DNA of 64,000 nucleotides from Synaphobranchus kaupii (lineage: Eukaryota > Chordata > Actinopteri > Anguilliformes > Synaphobranchidae): positions 44,813,754 through 44,877,753 of the forward strand of contig CM056380.1 in NCBI GenBank assembly GCA_029718625.1, in the 5' to 3' direction. Below the pieces are notes generated by a model, which was not told where the DNA came from, ran no database searches, and worked only from the letters and a program-made list of their open reading frames with translations. A program made the translations under genes and the position numbers. This document shows, one piece after another, positions 54,695-64,000 of the stretch; position 1 is the first letter of the stretch, and each line of letters starts with the position of its first letter.

Positions 54695-54754
54695 AGAGTA
54701 ATGGACCCTGTCACATAGAGCGTATATAGAACTTGAGAGGCGGGAGGAGCCAGG

Positions 54755-57291
54755 AGTTGCAGAAACCAATATGGCGTCCAGTGCACCGCACCACTCAGTT
54801 TCCCCATAGGCTATAATGGAGAAACACCTGCCTTTTTATATCAAACTAAGCGGTTTACAGTCATATTTTCAACCCAGTTATACCCGTAATACATATAAGA
54901 ATACGAATCAATGCGTGATTTTACTTGACGCGACTCGATAACGAAGTTATAACCTCCGTTGTTTCCGTTGTTTTACTCTCCGCGAGTCAACACTCGACTC
55001 TCTGGTTGGTCGTACTGAACACGTGATGATGAAGAGCCTACAAAGACCATTTACCAACATGAAAAAATTGAACGAAATGTAATTAGTCTCGATACAGTGT
55101 AAAGTAGTTGGTGCGAGCAGTGTGCCCATGGAGTTCAGTGATTCAGTGAGATATTTTTTCAGTTAATCAGTTCAATCAATGTTTTTTGTCTGAGGCCGCT
55201 GCAATAAAGTTTATACATACATATTTTGAGGGCAGTGTATTGTTTGAAATATGATTTACAATATGTTTTTCGTATACTTGTCAGTTGGTTTAGAACGAGG
55301 TAGCAGATATAATAACGGTTGTAAACCTCAAAATCGATCCAACTGTTCACTATTTCTGTTCGCTAACATGAACGTTAGTTGGATTTAAAAAAAAACTGGC
55401 GGCAAATGAATCCCCTATCTCCCTCCACATATTTCCTTTTGAGAATAGTAGAAGAGTAAGAAGTCAAATCTATAATACTGGTTGCCTTTTTTTACTCGTT
55501 GCTTTTGCAAATGCAAATGTCTAGTAATGCATTAATGAGATAGAAAATAGCCTTTTCTAGTATATAATGAGTCCCTATTTGATAAATAACTAATTTTGTA
55601 TTTTGAAAAAGAAAAATATAGCTTATTTGTTTTACATTCATATGTACAACAATTACATTTTTCCAGACTCTGTTCTATTTTTGAAACAACATATATTTTT
55701 TATTCGAAACTATTATCTGTCCATTAAAAATGGTTTTGCATTAATAGGTGTTAAACTCTATTATCTTTTATTTAATATTTCATAAATAACAAGTTATTTG
55801 TTCCAGAACGTTCTTTATAAATACAAAATATTGTTATACTGAATTAACGTGGTGTTGCAAAGTAAGTAGGCTATATGTATTTTTGTTGTTAGTTTAGGGC
55901 AGTATGAGCTTAAGGTATGCTGCTAGGAGAAACTGATTTCTTGAGCAACTGAAACTCTTTACCTATATATTTTCTTTCTTTTTAAAAATCATAATCATTT
56001 CTAGCTCATTGATTTGTAAATGAAATAGGCCTAAATGAAGCCTTTCACTTTCCTTTTTTGATATTTTACTTCCTGTTTATTTTTGCCTGTAACACGCATT
56101 AACATAGTCACACAATCATTTAAATTAATTCATATTAGATATTCAAGTGTATTAATGATTAAATAGTTTTGATAGGGTCCTTTTTCCTAATCTGTGTGTA
56201 AATAAGGTCAAATAAATTTATATGTCTGACAAATTAAGTTTTTGCGTCTCAGGAGGGACTACTGTGCTCTGTCCTATGTCGTCAACCTTGTTTGTCAGCC
56301 CTGTTATAACAGAATTAACTGGGTTGACAATAACAGGGTTGAGTGCCCTAAAACTTATAGCTAGCCATGTGGTGAAACAAATGGAAAGATAATTGCATTC
56401 ATATCAGATTTTTATTAGCCTACATTTTAACAGATATAATTTTACAAAACCCATGTTCTTTTCTGCATGAATTAAGCGTAACAGGGGTGATGAGTTGTGC
56501 TTGTCCCCTTATGCCAAAAACCTCTTCTTGCACGCTGTCTTATCTATTTGAAGAAATAATGTAAATTCCTCAAGGTTGTAACACTCAAGGCGTGATGCCA
56601 TAATTTCCTGCAGTTTTTCCCATCATTATAACAGGGTTGACTGGAATTTGGGGACATTTAAATTATAAAATTTTTTTTAAAGTAAAATCTTTTTTATATT
56701 GAAAGTTGTAAATCAAAGTCTTGATTAAGCTCAGGGACATGCTTGACTTGTGACTTTACAAAATGTTTTTAATATCTAAAAAAGACAATAGGATGACAAA
56801 TATTGAGTGCTATATGAAATAACAGCATACAGAAGTTGAATGAATTATTATTTTCATGTATTTGTGTACCATTTCAGTTTTATTAATCAAAATGTCCAAC
56901 AGACAAAAGATGTCCTCCAATGCTGAAATGACCCAAAGGTTAATAATAAAATATTAAGAAAAAGAATATCAGATTAGACCATTTTCCAGAGTATATAGTC
57001 ATTGTACGTAATTGTATTAATTTATGAGGATCCACAAAGTAAAAGGGTGAGAGAGAATCTTTCAACTTAGGAGTATGCTTTATTTGAAGAATATTTCCAA
57101 GAAATGAGGAGTCTCATATCTTTGCTGATACAGCACAAATGTGAACAAAAACTTAAAAGATGTGTAGGCTACAACATATATTCCACAGGTCAGTGACAGC
57201 TCAAGAACTGTAAATCTTTGAACTGATCATTTCTCTTGCGTCAATTTAGTTTATTTTTAGTTATTTTAAGGAGAATATTCCTGTTGTTTGG

Positions 57292-57325
<34 letters not shown>

Positions 57326-57840
57326 AATATAGCTAGCTATATTTTATATATATATCTAAATACATATAGCTAGGCTACTGGACAGTGGCAAGCAAAATTA
57401 AGTGACAGCACAATATCATAGCAGCTTGATTACGTTTAAGGGAATCGGTTGTGTTCACAAGTCTTACGCAGTTCAGTAACCATGGAAGTGCGAACTACTT
57501 TACGACTTGCTACTTGTAGGCTATTCATCAATTGTTCACGTCCCCACTAATCAGCGAATCAGAGTCATATGTTGAGTCATATTTTGACCAACCAGAGTCT
57601 CGTGTTGACTCGCGGAGAGTAAAACAACGGAAACAACGGAGGCTATAACTTCGTTATCGAGTCGCGTCAAGTAAAATCACGCATTGATTCGTATTCTTAT
57701 ATGTATTACGGGTATAACTGGGTTGAAAATATGACTGTAAACCGCTTAGTTTGATATAAAAAGGCAGGAGTTTCTGCATTATAGCCTATGGGGAAACTGA
57801 GAGGTGCGGTGCACTGGACGCCATATTGGTTGCTGCAACT
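54755..57840. mobile_element. 3.1-kb foldback DNA element with about 270-bp inverted repeats
   Basis: Left arm from AGTTGCAGAAACCAATATGG to about 55025; right arm is its inverted copy from about 57560 to CTGCAACT at 57840. Arms are roughly 95% identical by eye. The 2.5-kb interior is AT-rich, holds the repeated motif TAACAGGGTTGA and a TA microsatellite, and encodes nothing over 65 codons. No target duplication is obvious, so the superfamily is undetermined. Confidence 0.85.
57292..57322. repeat. (TA)n microsatellite
   Basis: A run of about 15 TA units inside the foldback element. Confidence 0.95.
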
Positions 57841-58559
57841 TCGGCGATAGAAGCAAGCGGTTACGTCCATTCCATGTCATTGAGTTCAGTGGTCTGGTAC
57901 CGTGTTTCTCGGTTACAACAGCAGAATGGTATCTCATTAGTATGCATAAGCTAGGGCTGTGATAGGCCGAAAACATCACGTGTGAGGGTAGTAGGATATG
58001 ACGTCACGCGTCCCACTGCTTTTCTTGGCAAGACACGCCCTGCATAGCATTCAAGCGCTAGGATTGGCCAGGCGTCCATGCTCACACCTCGGGGTAAAGA
58101 CGTGGTTCAAAGGGAGCACACGAATCGGAATGTACTACAAAGTCATAACCAAGATATGTATGTCGAATTCAAAGACCCCCTGTTTTTTGTGAGTTTGTGA
58201 TTCCCGTACCCCACCCACAACCCCTAAACATAACCTCACAAGAGTTCACGTAACTCGGGCTCAAACACTTCCTGTATTTTCCCACCTCGGCCTCGTTTTC
58301 GTTTCGTATAATTCCAAGATGCCGTCTCGCGTGAATTGGGTGTATGGCTGCCGCTGCAAATCTAAAATCACGACCAGAGCCACCGCGGAGTGGGTTTTGT
58401 GAGAACAATAGTTATGTGAAAATCAAAACAATAAATACATTGAAAAAATATTGAATACGTCTATGCTATGATTACATTCACATACTTAAATAATGATTGT
58501 TGTTTATTTACCGTCAGTGGTTTTGCAGTCGGGAGAAGGGTCCATCTGCAGACTCGCAG

Positions 58560-58680
58560 ACCTGGCCTCATTCGTGATCGGCCTCAATCGTGATCGGCCT
58601 CATTTGTGATTACAGGAAGTTCGCAAGTGCGCATGCGCTTACAAGACGAAGGGGGAAAAAACAGAAAGAGCAGCGTGCAG
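58560..58680 (+). promoter_or_regulatory. Putative housekeeping-type promoter and first-exon start
   Basis: Contains GTGCGCATGCGCTT (58628-58640, a consensus-like NRF1 site), ACAGGAAGTTCGC (ETS-like) and three GTGAT(C/T)GGCCTCA-type repeats. About 40 bp downstream the sequence reads CAGCGTGCAG, which continues after a hAT insertion as GCGTGCAG|GTAAAG, a good splice donor. This suggests a 5' exon of an unidentified + strand gene whose coding part is beyond the window. Confidence 0.35.
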
Positions 58681-59299
58681 TAGTGATGAGCAAAACAGTT
58701 AACTTCAGTGACTCGAATCACTAGAATCAGTTAATTCAAAAGATTCGTTCAAAAGATTCGTTCACCGAATCGTTCAGTGCTTGGGCGGAGCTCCGACTGC
58801 GTACTGCGTAGTCCGACTCACTCAGTGAACTGAAACGGCCGATCGGTTCATGCGGAAGTGCTGTCGCTTTGACAAACGCGCCAAACGCCGTTTACACGAC
58901 TTTTAAGTCTTAACTTGCTGGGCCTGATTCTGGCAGTTTGAGTCGCTGATTATCACTCAGGATCACGTCACGTTAACTCACTGTGTCTAGTAGCCTTCAG
59001 TGAACGAATCACGACACGTTCGCTCGCAGAAGTCCACTCTGCACGTTCGCTGCCTCGCTCAGCGCCCGCCCGCCCGTGAATGATTCGTTCAGCACAGCAG
59101 AACTGGTTCACAGGGGACGAATCACGTTCGCTCGCGGCAGTCCCTCCCCCTCCCTGCACGCTCGCTGCTGATCAGATCCGTTCGAGAGCTCAACTGAACT
59201 GAGAAATGAACGGATCTTTTCAGAAAGTGATTCAGTTCAGTTCGTTCACCCAAAAGATTCGGTCTTTTGAACGAATCGTTCGCGAACGACACAACACTA
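58681..59299. mobile_element. Non-autonomous hAT element with 8-bp target duplication
   Basis: Starts TAGTGATGAG and ends CACAACACTA (short imperfect TIRs), flanked on both sides by GCGTGCAG (58673-58680, 59300-59307). An 8-bp duplication with TAGNG-type ends is typical of hAT. The interior is dense in ATTCGTTCA / GAACGAATC motifs and GC-rich, with no transposase. Confidence 0.9.
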
Positions 59300-60339
59300 G
59301 CGTGCAGGTAAAGCCACACTGAAATAAAACAGTCGCTCGTAATTAATGGAACCTTCTGAATTTCAAAAGCAATGGTATCTAGCCTACTGAGTGAAAGTTT
59401 GAGAGTTATTCAGCTGAAGTTCGCTCGGTTGCCAGTTAGTGATAATATGCTAAAATGTACTCATTTTTATGTGAATGGTGCGTGTTGGCTCGGCTTCAGA
59501 TTGTCAAAACAGCTATTAGCCATTAGTGTTAGCTATGACGTGTTACGTGCTTTATTGTAATAAAACAAAAAAGTCGCTAACACTTTGCAATAATGTTACA
59601 TGAATTGAATTGTCTCTTAATAAAAATGTAAGGTGAAGATTACTGACTCAAGTATCATTCTTTCTTACATATTCCTCACGTACACTCAAAAACCTTGTAT
59701 AGGGGAGTAGTGTGTTTGACAGCAAGCTAGAAGCATGCTTGATTGGCTAAAAAGCCACAATGGGGCATTTAGTTTAAAGCTGCAATTAATGAAAAAGGCA
59801 ATACAACATTAACTATATGGATTAAGAGTGGAAAACAAGGGTGCATCAGATATGTTTAATGATATTAAATCCAGGCTAATGATCTGTATGACAGATTTAC
59901 AAGAGGTCCATTGATGACATAACTCAAATGAAACATTTGCTTTATCTTAATGGTTCCTTAATTTCCAGCCCTAGATCAGAATCATTGTATGTCTCATCCC
60001 ATAAAGACTGCCCACCAATAATGTAATGTAATAATCACATTCTCTCAATTCGATTGAGTCGATTTTGGCCTTTTTTGTTAAACATCTCCATTCGTCTCAA
60101 AATATCGATTCAGTGGAGAACTGCAAATGAGCATAAAATAGTTTAAAAAATTTGATCCAAGGCATTTGAAATAAGCTTATATACTGTACACATACCAATC
60201 AAAACAGTGTAATTACCCTGAATGGTGTGCCAGAAAAGCATGCATGGTATCAAGAGGTGATTTAAAACACTATGGGACAGATCCAAACAAACTCTGATAA
60301 ACTATAACATTTTATGCATAGTTGTATGCTAAGGAAGAA

Positions 60340-60600
60340 AATTTGCTGATGAGGTCACCAGATAGCAGTCTGACACCGGGTCCTACTTCACAACCTGGAC
60401 AGGCCGCTGATGGCCTCATGACACAGGTTCTCATTCCACTGGGCATGGCCGCCAGCTTGAGCTGCTGCCCGGGGCCAGGGATGACTGTCACCCCCTGGGG
60501 ATCACCTGCAGCTGCCCGTCGTTTGGCCTTGGATGACCACCTTCAGGCCCTGGTTCGAGAGAGCTCCAATCAGGGCAACTATCTACAAACAAAATATCCT
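60340..60600 (-). pseudogene. Exon-like GC-rich block, frames broken, origin unknown
   Basis: On the - strand three successive frames give ALSNQGLKVVIQGQTTG, then QLQVIPRG, then VTVIPGPGQQLKLAAMPSGM. They read like a glutamine/valine-rich transcription-factor segment broken by small frameshifts. A + strand frame of 114 codons (60322-60666) also crosses it. I do not recognise the gene; the conserved look and the isolation in AT-rich DNA suggest a decayed exon or retrocopy. Confidence 0.35.
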
Positions 60601-61448
60601 CCCCGTAGGATAAACCCCTCCGTCTCTGCATGTGCACTGGAGCAAAATTTGGTGGGAAGGGCTTAAGAGAGAGATTGGAGGGAGGAGAGCAAAAGGGAAG
60701 TCTTTTAGCCTTCTGTATTTTCAAACTTGCCTACTGCAGCTTTAATCCTATTTCCCCAATATTTTGCTTGTAGTGACTAAGGTTATTTAATTTATCCAAT
60801 TTGTTGCCATTTCACATAAAAAATTTGTATAGATAGGCTACGCTAATGATCCAGTGTACTCATTCTGGTTTCATTATGGATCAAGCTATTTTCTCTTTTA
60901 GATAAATTTTGTTCATTGTATATTAAAAGTCTAATTTGCTCTATTCATTACTTTTAAAAAATTGTGGAAGAAGGAATCCTATCCAGGATTGTTAAGGCCA
61001 GGGCTGGTGACTGAACACAAAAGGGACAATAGATAACAAGGGTAGTGGATCAAAAAGTTTTAGTTTATTTATAGCAGTCCTGTAACAGCAAGGACATGAA
61101 TGATGAATATATGAATGATGGAAATAAGGTGGCTCTAGAGAGAGGTTGTTCGGCACACACTGAATGTGAGGCTGGAAAAAAGACACGAGAAATCGATACT
61201 CTACATCAGGAGTATGTTAAAATCAGCAATAATTGTTCATCACTGGTAGAACAATAGCAGTCAGGCGGAAAGTTTGACAATAGAGGGTAGAACAGAGCCC
61301 TTGGTTTGACTACCAAAGACTGGCCTATCTGGTAACACTTTACAATAAGGTTACATGAATTGGCATTAACTAATGTAGTTGTTAATATGAATTAATGATG
61401 TACAAATATATTAACAAAGTATTTTCAAATATTAACAAATGGTTTGAA

Positions 61449-61668
61449 ATGGTTTGGGATGTGCTGTAGAAGACTTTACGGAGTGGTTCGACTCTCCCGT
61501 CGTCAATACAAGATCTCGGCCAAAAATGAATGCCACTCTGGATGGAAATAAATGTTGTGATGTTGCATAAAACAATGCCACGTTGCCGAAACAATGCCAC
61601 GACGTAATCAAAGCTAGGCGGTCCAACGAAATATTAAAGTGTGCGACTTTTTTTTTGGCCAGGCAGTG
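61449..61668 (+). mobile_element. 3' end of a Tc1-like element, same family as 37762-38296
   Basis: Shares GGTTCGACTCTCCCGTCGT, AATACAAGATCTCGGCCAAA and the end GTGCGACTTTTTTTTTGG...CAGTG followed by TA. The 5' part is missing. Confidence 0.85.
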
Positions 61669-62083
61669 TATGTAGGAAACTTCATCCGTAAACAGAGGGA
61701 TATTGAGGCTACAACATTATATAATCCTGACCATGTAAGACTATTCAGGAGGTTTGGGGGAGGGGCTTAAGCGCTTCAAAAACAGCATGTTATCTAACCC
61801 TAACCCTCATATGACAACAATCCAGATGTATTTGGTAGGTAAAATAAGGTTTACACTAGCGCAAATCCAAACGTATGACTGTGATTAGGAAAAACGTCAA
61901 TACCATGAAGGATTTTTCCCACCAAATAAGCAAAAAATCTAAAGACTTGATTTTATCCAGGCTGGAGTCTCAAATGGTCTCAGAAACTACACCTCAAAGC
62001 CAGACAGAGGTGAAAATGTAACTTTGTCGTAGGACAAAACTAAAGACATTTTTGGAAAGGCCTTGACCTGGAGATATAACATA

Positions 62084-63614
62084 CACTACTCACAAAAAGT
62101 TAGGGATATTCGGCTTTCGGGTGAAATTTCAGGATGAACCTAAAATGCACTATAACCTTTACAGGTGAAATTAATTTGACCTTCTCTAAACTTTTGAATG
62201 CACATGTCCAACTATTCAATGTTTCAGTACTTTTTGCACAACTTGCTGTTCTCTAACAAGGAGATGAACGGCAAAATTCACAACAGGTGTTTGATCCATG
62301 AATCGACCAATAAATTTCCTGGTTCAATTAGAATTGGTATTTAAACAGTCCTCTTCATCATGCTGTTCACATTTTGACATCATGAGACCAAGACGACACC
62401 TAACAATTGATCAACAGTACCTCGCCATTGCGAGGCTTCAAACAGGATGTTCTCAGAGGGAAGTGGCCACTGAGCTTAGAGTGTCACAGAGTGTCATCAG
62501 CAGGTTGCAACAGAGATACAGAGAGACTGGAAGAGTCACAGAAAGGCATAGAAGTGGACGTCCTTTGGCCACATCCCACACTGATGACCGCTTCATTGTG
62601 AACAGTGCCCTGCGGAACCGAATGATGAATGCCACTCAACTCCAGGCACATTTAAGGGAGGTGAGAGGCACCCAAGTGTCACGTCAGACCATTCGAAACC
62701 GTTTACATCAGCGTGGTCTGCGTGCTAGACGACCTGCAAGGGTACCTGACCACACCACCAGGCACAGGCGTCATCGTCTTGCATGGGCCAGGGAGCATTT
62801 ACGCTGGACGAGGGACCAGTGGGCCTCAGTGCTGTTCTCTGATGAAAGTCGATTCACGTTGAGCAGAAATGATGGCCGCCAATGATGTTGGAGACGTCAA
62901 GGAGAGCGCTATGCATCAGCCACTGTTGTCACCAGACGACCCTTTGGTGGTGGCGGTGTTACAGTGTGGGCAGGTGTGTCTAGTCAATACAGAACTGCCC
63001 TACACTTTGTGAATGGTACAGTGACAAGCCCATACTACCTGAATAACATCATTAATCCAGTCATTGTGCCCCTGCATGAACAACACAGGCCTAATTTCAT
63101 CTTCATGGACGACAATGCTCCAGCTCATCGAGGTCGCATCATTAGGGAAAGGCTGCTGGAGACTGGGGTACCTCAAATGGAGTGGCCTGCACTTTCTCCA
63201 GACCTGAATCCCATAGAAAACCTATGGGATCAGCTGACTCACCGTGTAGAGGCTCGTAACTCTGTACCCCAGAACCTCAATGACCTGAGGGCCGCCCTTC
63301 AAGAAGAGTGGGATGCCATGCCTCAGCAGACAATAAGTCGACTTGTGAACAGCATGAGACGTCGTTGTCAAGCTGTAATTGATGCTCAAGGGCACATGAC
63401 AAGTTATTGAGACAGTGACATTTTTGTTGTGGTATACCCACCACTGTTGTTGGCTTTTGTTTCAATAAATTGTTTGAGATGAGGAAATCACCATTGCATG
63501 CTTCTACTTAAATGCCCTACTTTCATGATACGTATAATATCACTGTAGCGTGAACTTACATTTTCCATAAATTTCACCCGAAAGCCAAATATCCCTAACT
63601 TTTTGTGAGTAGTG
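62084..63614 (+). mobile_element. Full-length Tc1-like transposon
   Basis: 1531 bp, ends CACTACTCACAAAAAGTTAG and its inverse, terminal repeats of about 45 bp. TA on both sides (62082-62083, 63615-63616). Carries a complete-length transposase gene with one nonsense codon. Confidence 0.96.
62382..63410 (+). pseudogene. Tc1-like DD34E transposase, intact except one TGA
   Basis: Starts MRPRRHLTIDQQYLAIARLQ, about 342 codons, the normal Tc1 length. It has two helix-turn-helix motifs (GCSQREVATELRVSQSVISR; VSRQTIRNRLHQRGL), an RHRSGRP hook, and the full catalytic triad: D in FSDESRF, D in [12 protein letters not shown] in PIENLWD, with 34 residues between the last two. A TGA at 62883-62885 interrupts [14 protein letters not shown]; it could be a CpG-type C-to-T change of CGA. 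No frameshift is seen. Confidence 0.95.
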
Positions 63615-64000
63615 TATGTCAATTATTTTGCCCTGACACCACAGGGGACTCAGTAGCGCCCCCTAGAAGGGCAAAACTGGCCAAACTTCAAATGCTTCTA
63701 ATTCTGGAACCAATAGACATATCGGGTAGATATTTAACAGGGTGATTAACTAACTAGTCTTTCATAAATAATGTCAGAGCTAGCTTTCAAGCTCTAAGAG
63801 AAGGGCCTGAATAAAACGTTTGATGCTTAATCATTTGATACTTTGATGATTGAATTAGATGATCAATTGGGATTTTAACTGATGCTATATTGAACATAAA
63901 TTTTAAGCCCCATGTCAATAGGATTAGTATTTTTTTAGTTATTGGTACTAATAGTTTAGAACTACAATTCCCCCAAAAACCCGAGAGCTCTACGTAATGG
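63615..64000. other. Intergenic, nothing recognised
   Basis: Begins with a repeat-like stretch (GTAGCGCCCCCTAGAAGGGC). No gene seen to the window end. Confidence 0.55.

Larger units (their letters stand above)
59308..62083. other. Intergenic or intron of unknown gene
   Basis: Mostly AT-rich. Holds a GC-rich exon-like block at 60.3-60.7 kb and a Tc1-like 3' fragment at 61.4-61.7 kb. Nothing else is supported. Confidence 0.55.

Noticed and set aside
58319..58402. A small frame MPSRVNWVYGCRCKSK with a good start context.
   Set aside because: Only 27 codons, no family match, and no splice or transcript support.

Overview
The window is teleost fish genomic DNA. The evidence is a spliced vertebrate gene with GT-AG introns, very long CA/GT microsatellites, many Tc1-like transposons with TA target sites, a tRNA-derived fish SINE and a hAT element with an 8-bp target duplication. 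The species cannot be read from the sequence.

The left 39 kb is the 3' part of mta3 (metastasis-associated protein 3, a NuRD subunit) on the + strand. I could place 13 coding exons between 9532 and 38877: the rest of the ELM2 domain, the SANT domain, a GATA-type zinc finger, the first RBBP4-binding segment and the C-terminal tail. The BAH-encoding exons are not visible and probably lie upstream of the window. Exon phases join without conflict except in exon 10, where a C-run appears to hold one extra base. Exon 10 is followed after 9 nt by a 447-nt CA repeat, and reading through its donor would make a short C-terminus like that of the human short MTA3 isoform. Tandem repeats also lie beside the donors of exons 2 and 6.

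Convergent with mta3, 3.2 kb past its stop codon, lies a broken class A GPCR gene (42039-42945, - strand). Its sequence type and its position, which matches human MTA3-OXER1, point to oxer1. It carries several frameshifts and a stop.

The rest is mostly mobile DNA: five copies of one foldback Tc1-like family (one holding a solo LTR with a CCCA target duplication), a 1.2-kb solo LTR with an ATATG duplication, two nearly full-length Tc1-like elements with damaged transposases, internally deleted Tc1-like relics, a 5'-truncated LINE with a 15-bp duplication, a PIF/Harbinger-like remnant, a 3.1-kb foldback element with TIRs of about 270 bp, and a non-autonomous hAT that seems to sit in the first exon of an unidentified gene with an NRF1/ETS-type promoter. 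No wholly new functional system was found. The most notable signals are the exon 10 frameshift with its adjoining CA repeat, the syntenic oxer1 pseudogene, the nested LTR, a templated-looking insertion at a hairpin centre, and a diverged noncoding duplication (33.2 and 53.6 kb).
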